64,000 nucleotides of DNA from positions 62,001 to 126,000 of the forward strand of contig RCAB01000057.1 of assembly GCA_003640385.1 (NCBI GenBank). Direction: 5' to 3'. The notes under the pieces were generated by a model. The model saw only the letters and a list, made by a program, of their open reading frames with translations. It made no database searches and had not been told where the DNA came from. This document shows positions 1-11,900 of the stretch, piece by piece (within the stretch, counting starts at the first letter, position 1; each line of letters starts with the position of its first letter). The translations under genes and the position numbers were made by a program. This stretch comes from Setaria digitata. Lineage: Eukaryota > Nematoda > Chromadorea > Rhabditida > Setariidae.

Positions 1-576
1 CAAAGAGCTGACCAGCAGATTAAGTGATTACGATTATTTGGTTGGCATGGCAATTCTGAAACTTTCCGAAGAAGAAAAGGATAAGTTACTCAAAGAAAGT
101 GAAGCAAAATTAAAGGAACTGAAAGTATGTTCTGCACATATCTTATTCTTTTAATATAATTTCAGTTGAATGTTTTAATTATAATTATGAGCACAAATAA
201 TATTTCCTAAAGCACTATGATAATAAAGTGAAGTGAGGCACTACTTACTCATGGAATATTATGCATGTGGGGGAAGAGGAATTTTTACACTGAAAAAAAT
301 TCCACTTTTTGATGGATTTGATCAGAACTCATTAGAAAAAACTGATTGTTTGGCCTCAAAAAAATTTTGAAGAGTATTATTTTTCAGACGTTAGAGGAAA
401 TGACATGGGCAGACTTGTGGAACAATGATTTGGAATGTTTTCTTCTCGAACTAGAGAAACAGGTATCTTTCTCATTTTTTAGTTTGTCGTTAGTTCCTCC
501 AGCTCAACGATGTTAATACAGTTATAACTATATATATATATATATATGTATGTTTGTCCTCAAAAAATTTTGAAGA

Positions 577-639
<63 letters not shown>

Positions 640-3110
640 CCTAGTTACTCCATTAAGTTCCATGTGCTAATAGGGATGTTAGATTCGCTCTTTATGAAAT
701 CTATTGAACTGCATAAAAAAGAATGGGAGTAAAGAAATTTAGAAATTTTATAAAAATTCTTCGAGTGCTGGTTTTCCCGTGCTTCAGGAAGCAAAAGAGC
801 AAGCTGATCTTGATGTACAGATTAAGAATGCGACGAAAAAATCTAAGCCTGATCCCACAGGCGGTAATCGAAAAAAGGCTTCCACTGGTTTAGTTAGAGC
901 AAGTTACTTTAGTTTCCATTTCACCAATCTTTCTCATTCTCAGTTTGATGTTTTAACTTGGACCTTTGATTTTCGAAAAAAAAAAACCGAAACCTATTCA
1001 AGTCCTGATGAAAAAAGATTTTTTTCCAGCACTTCCGTAGCACCTCTTAACTTTGTTCTATTAGGTTCTTGACACACACACTTCTGCCAAATAATTTTAC
1101 CTTATTCTACTTATTTTAATTCCAAATATACAGGAAGTACTTCCGGATCCATTTGCCGAACGAGTAATACCAAAAATTGATGCAGTGAAAGAAAAATATG
1201 AACAGAAAAGAGCTGGTGAAGGTCGTGGTCGAAGACGAAAGGCACTTGAATTAAAAGAATTAAAAAGCGAGGGAGCTGATATGCGTAACTTTTTCAGTCA
1301 AGACAAAAGTAGTGAATACGAAAAAAAGTCAAGCAAAGGCAAGTTGAATTTCTATTCATTTTCCTATGTAAATATATGTAAAACATATATTTTCATGTCG
1401 TTGATCCATAAAAATTGAAGATTTAGGTAACACTGATTTGAATGGCTTCCGTTATGATTTTTTTCGTTTATCCATAGCCTTGCACAGTATTACCAATCAG
1501 TGTAGAAAAAATTAGGTAGTAGTAACACGTTGTAGAGAAAATCAGATAATTCAGTTTACTGGTATAATTTTCTCAACAAATACTCGAATTAGAAATAGCT
1601 TTTTCGACATTTGAGAAAGTGTTTCAATAAGCTTTTCAGTTACTGGAACAATTTCTTTTTTGCTTGTAGGGAGTGACCAGTTAGATCAGGTACCTGTACA
1701 CGAAAGCAGTGATGATAGTATTATTGCTTTACTACCCAATAATGAGGAAGACAAAAAAAAAGTTTGTTGTTATACTTTTAAACAGATAAAATAATTTACG
1801 ATGAAAAATGAAATAATTTTCCATTTCGGTATGAAATTGGAGTAAATGATGGCAGCACTCAACACTGTTTTTTACTTTTAAAATTCAGTAGATTATCTGA
1901 AATACCTTTTTGAATTTATGATATGTGTAAGACTTTGCAGACTAGGAAGATCGCTGCCGTTCACCAAAGTGTGCCTTCGGATAGTAAAAAAAGTGCAAAA
2001 AATATAAAGTACAAGGAAGAAGGAGTCGGAAAAAGAACAAAGAATGATCAAAGTTCTTCAGCAATGCGTATGGAGGATTTTTTTAGCCCTGTATGCCTAC
2101 TTTCTTTTACATAATAATATTATTTATTTTACATAATATTATTTATTTTACATAATAAATTATTTCAGAAATGATGCGGGTTAAAATTTAGGTGATAATG
2201 AATGATAGGATTATTTAACCGCCAAAACGTTATTGGTCTTCCTTCAGGAAATTTAGAATTTTTTGGAAATTCATTCACATCTAGTATCCAAGAAGTCTAA
2301 TGTTTGCCCCTGATTAATACTAACTGAAAGGCAGGCAAGACGGAACAATATGATCAAACAGAATGTTTGTAACACCGAATTTTTTTGAAAATTCGCGCGT
2401 CTGGCATGTCTAGCATACAATTGAAAGTCATATAACAACCGGTAAACATACTAGTTGCGAATGACCATGCGGTTTNCACATCTAGTATCCAAGAAGTCTA
2501 ATGTTTGCCCCTGATTATTACTAACTGAAAGGCAGGCAAGACAGAACAATATGATCAAACAGAATGTTTGTAACACCGAATTTTTTTGAAAATTCACGCG
2601 TCTGGCATGTCTAGCATACAACTGAAAGTCATATAACAACCGGTAAACATACTAGTTGCGAATGACCATGCGGTTTTAGTGTGATAAGTTGCCATACTAA
2701 TTAATGGCTAAATATTGTGTTATGCTATTTAGGTTTAAAATGAGGCATCTGGAAAATTTTTGTGCTACTAAATCAATAATTTAGTTGTTTCAGTACTTGC
2801 TGCTGCTAAAATTGAAAGCTGAAAAAGTATTTTACAGGAAGCTGGAAAAAAACAACGACAGCAACAGGAGCTCCTTAGTGATTCCGATTCGGAAACTTCC
2901 GCTGGAGTGCAGTCAGCGGGACGAAGAGAACCTCTTCTACGCCGAAGACCTCACAGAAACTACAATAATAGAGATGATGGTGGAGATGGAAACGATGAGC
3001 ATGAAAAGTCGGAGGATGACTCACTTGTGGTCTCGAAGAGAAAGCGTAACAAGAAAGTGATTGAAAGTGGTAGTGATGAGGATTATGAAATGGAGCTTAG
3101 TAGTGATTAA
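1..3110 (+). CDS. top-2: DNA topoisomerase II, C-terminal part (7 exons, 5' end outside window)
   Basis: Type II topoisomerase passes one DNA duplex through another, using ATP, to decatenate chromosomes in the nucleus. Only the end of the coiled-coil/C-gate region and the C-terminal domain are present; ATPase, TOPRIM and catalytic Tyr lie upstream. Exons I propose: 1-124, 388-462, 788-892 (donor uncertain), 1134-1338, 1670-1761, 1941-2090, 2838-3110 (stop TAA 3108-3110). The first exon reads YDYLVGMAILKLSEEEKDKL and the second MTWADLWNNDLECFLLELEK, the family's usual 'L.GM...L..EK...L' and 'DLW..DL..F..EL..QE' pattern. The fourth starts EVLPDPFAERVIPKI, also family-like. The tail is basic then acidic (SDSDSE; SGSDEDYEMELSSD at the end), as in the divergent regulatory tails of eukaryotic topo II with phosphorylatable Ser-Asp/Glu runs. 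Intron 1339-1669 appears to use a GC donor. Exon phases agree at every junction. Identification is from remembered family features, not a search. Confidence 0.88.
528..631. repeat. (TA)n microsatellite in topoisomerase II intron
   Basis: Two TA-dinucleotide tracts (about 528-547 and 577-631) lie in the intron between 462 and 788. They flank a 24-base copy (557-580) of a motif seen earlier at 354-377 (CCTCAAAAAAATTTTGAAGAG type). The duplicated motif suggests replication slippage or a small local duplication. Length is likely polymorphic. Confidence 0.9.
2105..2166. repeat. Short AT-rich tandem repeat, three imperfect units of about 19-22 b
   Basis: The unit starting TTTTACATAATA recurs at 2105, 2127 and 2146 in the last intron of the topoisomerase II gene. 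Units differ by small length changes. No function is suggested. Confidence 0.8.
2276..2676. repeat. 200-b near-identical tandem duplication with an N at the junction
   Basis: Copy 1 is 2276-2475 and copy 2 is 2477-2676, separated by the single ambiguous base at 2476. By eye I count four substitutions between them. Both copies sit in the intron 2091-2837. An N exactly at the boundary of two equal-length copies is what an assembler leaves when it joins overlapping contigs or haplotypes without merging them, so this may be an artefact and not biology. Confidence 0.9.
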
Positions 3111-3301
3111 TCGATAAGGCTTCTGTCAGCATGAGATAATTCACATTCATAGAGCAGCCAAAAAGAATAACGGGCAGTCTGAGTTAAGATGGTTCTTTTT
3201 GATGCCTAAATATCAAATGCGAAACTCTGCATCGAGATGTCCTGTTTTTCATTTGCGGGTATGAAAATTCATGTCCTCAGCTGTTTTGGTTCTTATGCAG
3301 T

Positions 3302-3716
3302 AGTTAAATTACGAGTGGTACAGAAGGTCCTGTTTACATCTGGTCTCGAGATTTCTATACATTGCCTAAGGAAACAGTTAATTCATAACAAAAATTTCTT
3401 TTCATTCACACCTTTATTCTATCAGGAATTCCCTTCAACTTCTAATGCAGTTTTTGAAACGAAGGTTGCATTGTTGTTTTCCTTTTTTTTGTTGTTAGTT
3501 TCGGTCTCTTGCATTACCGTCGACTGCTTTACTGCTTTCTGCTTTAAACACTTCTGTTCTTTTGGATATCTTCAAGGCAGTCTTTTCTCTTTTGGAATCA
3601 TTTTGACCGTGAAGTTTCTAAAGTTTGCTTTTCCTTGTGCAACAGTTAAATGACGAGTGGTACAAAAAAAGTTGCCGACTACATCTAATCTCAAGATTTC
3701 CATGTCTTCCTAAAAT
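3302..3716. repeat. Diverged direct repeat, about 72 b, copies 340 b apart
   Basis: The copies at 3302-3373 and 3644-3716 share AGTTAAAT.ACGAGTGGTAC at the start, then TACATCT..TCTC.AGATTTC further in. An open frame of 138 codons (3237-3653) spans the interval, but it is cysteine/phenylalanine-rich with no recognisable domain. I read it as a local duplication or an old repeat, not a gene. Confidence 0.65.
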
Positions 3717-4004
3717 TTCAGAAATAAGGTTCAGACCATGTTATTCTTTTCAACAACATCTTTCATGATGCAATATTCCTGCAGACAGCGGAATCAAGGA
3801 CACTGGTCATAATTTTGAAATGTTTTGTGGTGGTTCTCAATTTCCTTCGTATAGTATTGTTATTTATGTTCCGGTATATCCTTCTTTGAATGTAGTAAAA
3901 CAAGATGAATTATGAGTTGAGTCTTCTGATTCCGATCTCGACTGTTTATAGCTACAAAATCCATGAGAAATATAATCAGACTATTAAACCCGGTCATTCT
4001 GGAG

Positions 4005-4330
4005 ACTCAGTGGAACCTGTCTTTACAACCTTCTCCGCGGAGGTGCCTGCGCACCAGCAGAACCGAGCGGTGGGTCTACTTGTTGCAATGGAGGAATAGA
4101 GTTGCACAGCGACCACCGGGGAACATATGTGACGTGTTTTGTTTTCACGGTTTTGGAGAATTCCCTCGGGTGTGGTGCTGCAGCTGCCCATTGCTGTCCT
4201 GATTTCAAGTGACAGTCCTTGGGTATAACTATTAGCATATGATGACCTCCGTCAGAGTTCAGTCTTAGACGGAAGATCCGTTGGAGAAATAGCCGACATC
4301 GAATGGTCTTGAGAAGGTGTTGCACGTATC
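4005..4330. other. GC-rich patch with several perfect short hairpins, nature unknown
   Basis: This patch is clearly richer in G+C than its surroundings. It holds the 10-b palindrome CTCCGCGGAG (4033-4042), a GGTGC-loop-GCACC hairpin (4042-4055) and a TCCGTC...GACGGA stem with a 14-b loop (4248-4273). Several frames are open on both strands, as expected from composition alone. It could be a structured non-coding RNA gene, a promoter island, an exon of an unrecognised gene or a repeat remnant. I could not match it to tRNA, 5S rRNA or spliced-leader RNA from memory. Confidence 0.35.
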
Positions 4331-7300
4331 AGGTCATGAAGTTTTTTACGGGTTTCGCTTCCTTTCGCACATTAAATCCTTCACTTGTTTACCTTTGCAT
4401 TATGGTAGCTTGGAGTGGGATAGATGAGTGAGATTCTATTTAGGGTTCAGGGACTCTTGCTCTCGACTAATTTGGAGCTTTCCTTCCAGATTATTTTTTA
4501 TTTTCTTCCTCGATGAAATAGAAATCTAGGTATTACATTATACATAAGTAATTTATGGATTTCATTATCAAAAATCGCAGAATTTGTTATAAAGTCGTGA
4601 TGGTATGAGGGCATGATTTCATCGCAGTGGGAGGAAAATACTTTTATTAGTTAATTATTTATCGTTGTGTAATGCTTACCAATCACATTTACACTCTTAA
4701 TAATTTTCATCCTATAAGGTGATTATAGTTATTATTTGGGAACTTCGATTCCTTCATGCGATTCGATGCGATGGCTTTAGAATGGAAGTGGAAATTTTTT
4801 TCAAATATAAAAAGAACGTAAGGGAAACGAAATATTAGGCATTCTCCTAGTTAATACTTATAAGTTGTTTTTGATACAATCGGATCATATCATTTCTGCT
4901 TGAATACAGTTATATAGGAAAGCAGACCTCCTTTTCTCGTTTCTATTTTGTTCAATTTTCGGAAGGCAGTTGGAGAAGTATGCTATTGGGCTTTCAGCAT
5001 TCAATATGAGTTCTGATATAGTGTACATGTACGAAATACTCGGCATATCTAAGTGTGGTTTTAATGCCTAAATACCAAACTTAGTGCATTTCATGAACTT
5101 CACTTCAAAGAAGAACAGTAAATAGATTGAAAAGGAGAAATTGAGTTAACAGCATAGTAAAGAAAGGAATAAAAGATTGCAGATATTGCTGATTTCGACT
5201 CTTACCAGACACTGCAAACTTGAACTTATCAAGGGAATAAATATGTTTGATCTTAATTTATCATGATTATTTGTCAAGGGATATTATTGTTCCACTTATT
5301 TCTGGTTTTATAAATACCTTAGTATTCAGGAAAGATTTCCCCTATTAGGGTAAACTAGTCAAGTAACATATTGCAGTTTGAATTGCCACAGTGCTTTTGG
5401 TACTTCATAGTTTTTTACAATGTATGTCTGAAGATTTACATGAAGTGAAAAGGATTAAAAGTTATACTGTCCGGCGAGCGCTGCCTTTGTAATACTATTT
5501 AATTAAATGTAAAGTTCTGTTTTATGCTATTAGCAGTAGGTGTGGTGGTAAGGTACGGACCGCATCCTGAACTGATTACTTTTTGATCTGGTCCCAAAAC
5601 TTATGTTCTGTCAGACGTAGAATTACACAAACATGTGAAGTTAGAGCAGTGTAGCTAAATGAGTATTGATAGCAAGCTGTTTCATACGTGTTGGACATAC
5701 TGCTCACTTGTGTGCTGTATCTAACATCAAGTCATAATATTGCTGTCCTAATTTCAACTTAAAATTCAGCTCCAGCTGCTAGTTAGGACAGTGTTAATAG
5801 TTAATTTCAATATAATCAATACTAAATTTGTACGTTAGGTTGAACTTTCCACTACGTATATGGCAGTGAAGCTATGTTCGTTTTCGAGTGAGTCAGTTCG
5901 TCAGCTAAGATTGGATCAGTTGAGTGAGGTATCATTAACAGTTTGGAAATTTCAGATCGATTTTTATTTCTCAGCGAAATGAAATGCTTCCAAAAATTAG
6001 TATTTACTCTCAGAAGGAGAAAAGTGTCGGATAAGTGTTGGTTGGAAATCCAAAAGATACTTGGAAATAAAATTCTGAAAGTGTCCTCAAAGTGTGCGCT
6101 CTTTAACTCCTTATGACTTGCAATGAGTTTTATTTGCTTCGCATGTTTAACCATGATAGTACTGATTGCTGTTTTAGTGTTAAATATTAAAGACAAGATG
6201 ATGGTCTGAAGTGTGAAAACTGCTATTAATTAAACAGGATAATTTGATGAATGGGATGGCCTGCACTTGGTAGTAATGAATATTCGATTAACATTTAAAT
6301 TTCTTTGGATCTTAAAAATAGCTTACAGGGGTTTTATTTCACGTCTTTATTTTTCTATTACTTTTCACGGATTACTAGGGAAGTGAATTTTTCATGGATT
6401 CTGTAATGTTATAGGGATATATATAAATTAATAGCATTCTACATCATCATAGGTCATTTTTTATCATCTGAAAATTATCGAGATAAGCGATTCGTTTGAT
6501 AACAGTGGAAAGAGTAAGTATGAAATAACTAAGAATAAGGGAAGCATAATGTGTACTGGGAAGATAATTGACATATCCGGAAGTAGGACTGTGGGGATAA
6601 CTGTCTAGCGCGAAAACGAAGTCAGCTTTGTTTCGGTTTTTCAACCATCTGGTGTATAAAGCATAGATAATAGGCAGTCAGGTATACTTTAGTCACCTTG
6701 CACCACACTGTCATTAATACAGTTAGTCTGATCTGGGCTGAAGCGCATTCTCTGCATGGTAATTCTCCTCTCTTTCTCTTCATTTTCACCTTTGAACTGT
6801 CTGAATTTCTAGAAAGCATTTGAGGATTAGTTTGGTAAAGTAAAAATATTTTATTCACAGTTTTACCGCATTATTTGTCTTCTGATCCTATATTTTCCTT
6901 CCTTTTTTTTTCATTAAATACTCAAAATTTCCAATCCTGATCTGAATAATTGATGCAAAGACAAATTAAAGTTAATGACATTTTAAGATGACATTTTGAT
7001 CGAGTTAGAGCATTCTAATACTGGTCAAATATTGTTGGTTACATATGCAACGAGACAGTTTAAGTGTCTCAATAAATTAGTTAATCTACCAGCAAACCAA
7101 GACTCGTTTCACCTGATTTGCAGTACTCCCTGTAGTCATCCTCCCTAAACCTTGGGTAATATCGACTTTATTCTAATGAAACCGGTGAGCAATTTAGATC
7201 GTTATTTGAATAAAATGATTAATAATAACTGGAAAAAGAATATAGGCACCATAAAGTTGCCGGAAAGAATAGATGGGTTTTGGAAAGCGCGAAGTCGAAT

Positions 7301-8891
7301 TGATTCACAGTTGTTCGTAATTATATCGGTGATAGATGAAGCAGTCTATAAAGTTCAGATGAAATGAAAAATTTACAGTAAGAAATGTTTTCTTCCAGTT
7401 TCTCAAAAAGAGGTACCAAAGCCAAATGTGAAGGACTTTTCTCCTCCAAAAATACTGCAATGTTCCGGAAAAACACAACCTTCACCGGTTTCGGTGCATA
7501 CCACCAATAAACACAACAATCATTTAATTTAGCATTCATTTCTTGCAATTCTTTCTTAACAATTTCCAAAAATGAAAAATAATACAGATGAATAATGGAA
7601 GAAATTGCTGAAGTAATCGGCTAACAAGTTTCATCAACTCTATCCGTTTCCATGCTAGCAATCATACTTCACATGCTATAATCCAGTTAGTTGTTGCGGA
7701 GATGGCCTAGTGACTATTGAGTGGTGATAGACTGATGGATAAGTGGAACTTATCTAGCTGTACATGCAAGGACGGGAGTTTATTGCAGGTGNTTGAATGC
7801 AGGTGAAGAATAAAAGGTTTTCCTTTCCTACAAACTTCATTTCGATGGGGAACAGGGGCACGCTAATGACATAAGGAAATGATTCATTTTTTTTACCAAC
7901 TTTCAAGATTTCAAATAATTAAATTATCTAAGCAGGCTAAAAATGGAGTAAGATAAAGCGGAAAATACCAAAATGAAATTGTTTGTAAGTTAAGTAGGCT
8001 TGAAAGAGAAAGGTGGAGGAGGAAGGCGTTAAGAAAGGTTCAGCATTTTTTAAAAGCTTGAAAGGACGAGTGAGTAGCTCTGTTTATTAAACTAAATCTG
8101 TAAATAAAGAACTTTAATGACAAATTTAAAGTGTTCACATCAAAATTCCGTTATTATTTGGGGGTTAAAACAAACTTTCAATTAAACGTGGACATTTGGA
8201 AAATTATTTTTGTAAACCGAAAGAGAAAAATTTCCATCCGTACGTACTAATATGTAAAAGCTATTAATTCTAGCAATATCTAGAAGTTTATAATACTTCA
8301 GATATTTATCAATTTATATTTAATTTGTTGGTCAAATTTTTTACACCACCGAAAGTGATATTTAAGGTTAAATAAAATTTCTAGTAAAAAGTGATAAAAG
8401 CAAACGATAAATTGTTTTAAAGTGATGGTTTAAAGACACTTGTCTATAACTAGAATGAAAATTAACATAAAGTAATAGCTCAGTTGGATTTACGTTGGTG
8501 GGAATTATTAATGTTGTTCATTTGATATTTCCGCATTGAATATTATGCAAAATTTTAGAAAGTAAGTGGGAAATTGCTTTTTATTTATCGAAATATTTAA
8601 TAAAATAAGGGTAATAGATATTACTGCAATTTCTTTATTGGTTTTTTTTTTTTTTATTGCTAAGTAGGAAACAACCGTTTGATGGTATGGGTAAATTTAA
8701 TTGTTTATTTATGCTGTGGTTTGAAACATGATAGGCTGTGGTCATGCTCAACAATACCATAATTAAAAATGCTGTAGTATTTGGTGAGAAGTTTTTAAAA
8801 TGGTTTAATTAGCTCGTAAATACGGTATTATATTTCGTGTTTTCATCTTTTAATTACATACTTTTTTTCTTTCCCGTACATTGGTTCTGCT

Positions 8892-8900
8892 TTTTTTTAG
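8892..8900 (+). promoter_or_regulatory. Possible trans- or cis-splice acceptor upstream of the chromodomain start
   Basis: A run of eight T followed by AG ends at 8900, 76 b before the ATG at 8977. Nematode mRNAs are often trans-spliced to a spliced leader at such a site close to the start codon. A 5' UTR intron would look the same. Confidence 0.3.
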
Positions 8901-8976
8901 TCTTGTCAACGTCGTGAATCAAATCTTTTTTTCTGGTTTGCAATAAGTTCTAATTGAAACGAAAACGAAACAAATA

Positions 8977-11900
8977 ATGGAACAGATCTGTGGCATTGCT
9001 GGAAGTATTGATTCTCCGGATGATGAGACAAATGATATGAGGATTGAATTCGAAACATCGGAATCAAGTTTATCGGTAACGGATGATGAAGCAACTCTTC
9101 CGGATGGAGTATTTATTGTTCAGAAAATTGTTGACCATAAGTGGTACGGTATATCATTCCGTTTTTGATTTGCTAAATAAACTTGCTTTCAATTTCTTTT
9201 TTGTTTCCAACAAAACTATTGGAAAAGTCCAACTATAATTTCCAAAAAATTGAGTTTTTTTTTTTTTTTCTTTCAAATCACCAAGAAAGTAAATATTACC
9301 TTTCTCCCCCCTTATTATGAAGCAATTTCAGTTATGGCGAGTTGCGACGCAAAAAACTGATAGATCGGCGAAATGTTCCGCATGGAAGTCTTTTTTTCCG
9401 AGTATGGCTTCATTCGATATTTTTATTTTTAGAATTTACAAACCAAAAATCACCATTTGCACATCTTTTTTCACTTGCCAATAGATAATTTAAAAAACGA
9501 TCAAGACACCAAGAATATTTTTCCATTTTCAGGTTCATTGGAAAGGTTTTCCGGGTGAAGATACTTGGGAACCGTTGCAAACTGTGCAGCATGTTGATGT
9601 CTTAAAGAAATATGCAAGAAAACATAATCTTATCCATTTAATTTGTAAGTTCTAAATGAAAAAATGGACCGGACTGAAAAATTTTGGTGAGAAAAACTGC
9701 CGTATAATTACTTCATTAATCTTAATATTAATTTTTTCGGTAAGTTTCTGATCTCAAAGGAATAAAGAATCAGTTTGCCAACTTTCAGTTCTTACTAGCA
9801 ACAATTTTCTCTTTTTTATTAAATTTAAAATAAATTTTCAGTTATTCCTGTGTTATACGGTTGACTCGCTTTATAATATGTGACAAGTTAAATGTATTAT
9901 TCAAAGTTCTTTCTTTTTTCGAAAATCTCTTAGAATCCCAATCATAAATCTTATAATCTGAGTTCTTTTGACGATCAAACTTGAAAAATAGCATCTTGTC
10001 TAATCATGTTCTCTTTCATTATTATTTATTTTCGCGAAAGACTTTTCCAGTCAAGAAAGAGCATCAATTTTTTTTAACATTAATTTGAAAAATTTCAACT
10101 CAACTGTAATGAGTAAACAACAAAAATTACGATAAGTTTCGGTGGAGTGACTAAGTAATTTAATTTCTAGAATAACAGTGAAAGGAGAAAAGACTGCATA
10201 AATTGTAATTGATTCGAAATTCAACCAAACTCCAATTAATAAACACAAAACTTAAAAGATTAAAGAACAATTTAAACGAAGGAATTGGAATTTTTGAACC
10301 CCATTTGCTACACAAATTCAAATGATATATTATAAGTTGCTTTTGTCGTTTTCTTTTTTCAATTGAATTTTATTGAAATTTTTCCCTTTTACTTTTTTTT
10401 CCAATTCAGCTCCCAGCAGCAGTAAAACTGGAATACAAAACACAACTACTGATGACGAGAGCACAGAAGAAGAAGAATCCGAAAATGATGAAAAACGTCC
10501 AAGTAAAAAAGCGAAAATTCTGGCTAATTCAGAATCCGAAATGGTACTTAAATATTACTTTATCATGCTTTCACAGAAAACATTCTGTTTACGTCGTATT
10601 TTAAAATATTTCTTCCTGCTTCTAAAGTATTTTTGTAATTTTCAACTTAGAGAATAAGTTAACAATCACAAACTATGTAACGCCAATTTTTTGTAACCTT
10701 TAATTTCGCTACTGTATTATTAGTGCCATCTATTTGGTTTATTTAGCAATAATATTTGCCGTGACATTCGTAAAATTAGCGATCTTTCCTGACAACATTT
10801 ATTTTTTTTTTTTGTTTTCTTTTTTTTTTGAGACTCCTTTGATTCTTCGGATGATCTTCTCAATTTTTTTTTATTTTTTGCTGTTCATCAACCTCTTCAG
10901 AACTTTGTACTCAGGCTTCCGTGACAATAATTTACTTTTTAATTTCTTTTAGGAAAGTGATAAAATACTGAACCGGAAACGAAATAGGCGAAAATGTAGT
11001 CGCACTGAATATAATACTATAAAATGTTCTCAGCGACTATCTTTTAAAAAGACTTGGTGGTTCCGTTGCAAAGAAGTAATTTTTTAGAACAATTTTTATT
11101 TTTCCTTTCTTATTTCCTCGTATTTCTTCCAGTGACTTGACTAAGGGGAAAGACAAATTGAAATCTGAAATAATTATGCTCATTTAATATAAGTTATTTC
11201 TGTACTAAAGTTGCGCAATTTTATTGATAGGAGATATAATTTAAATTCCCAGCTTTCTGCCTAACTGCTTAATTAGTCTTAAAAATTATCTTCCAGAAGA
11301 GAAATTTCGACTATCCAAAGTTATTGGATCATAAAAGGAAGCATTTATCATGTACTTCCAGTTATCAGGGTGCTAAGAAGGTGCTCTTTTCTCATTTGAA
11401 AATTCAAATCAGTTATTTCAACTGAGAAAACTGACGGAATATTTTATTTATATTATGCATGACGACAAGTCCAGAAATCTTAGATTTCAATTTTTCGTGC
11501 GCGAAAGATAACTAATTTAGGCTTAGGATAATTAAGAGCTTGAACAGAACACTTGAATAAAGTTTTATTCGGGTTTTAAAGAAACGCTTTGAAATTGGAT
11601 TTAAAAAGTTTACCTGAAACTCTGCTGATGGATGTACTATAATTTCGAACTGGGCAAGGACGAATTGTTTTCTGGATGAACTTCTCGCATGAGGCCACCA
11701 TTCATTCAGTCCGCTTTAATTAAACTTCTAATAATAAAGCTTGACTGCAGTTAGTCAGTAGGGAAGACTTATTTTATTTAATGTTTTCTTTAGCTTACTT
11801 CGAACTCTGAGGACAAAAAAATACTATTTATGACATTTATCCAGTATTTAATTTTTTTTAGTTGAAAGATCGATTTTCAAGAAATTTCCAGAAATACAAA

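Larger units (their letters stand above)
3111..8976. other. Intergenic region between topoisomerase II and the chromodomain gene
   Basis: About 5.9 kb with no gene I can name. The topoisomerase II 3' UTR must lie at its left end; AATAAA-type hexamers occur near 5169 and 5235, but which is used cannot be told. The left half is visibly less AT-rich than the introns. It contains a diverged direct repeat, a GC-rich hairpin patch, and stop-poor stretches at 3237-3653, 5852-6196 and 7321-7569 without recognisable domains. An N at 7792 marks an uncertain base or join. Confidence 0.7.

Noticed and set aside
2794..2837. Upstream acceptor TTGTTTCAG (ending 2793) as the start of the last topoisomerase II exon
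   Set aside because: That frame leads away from the acidic SDSDSE tail. The second acceptor TTTTACAG (ending 2837) gives the correct phase and family-like C terminus.
4023..4325. 100-codon - strand frame in the GC-rich patch
   Set aside because: Competing frames are equally open and the peptide is low in recognisable structure; composition explains it.
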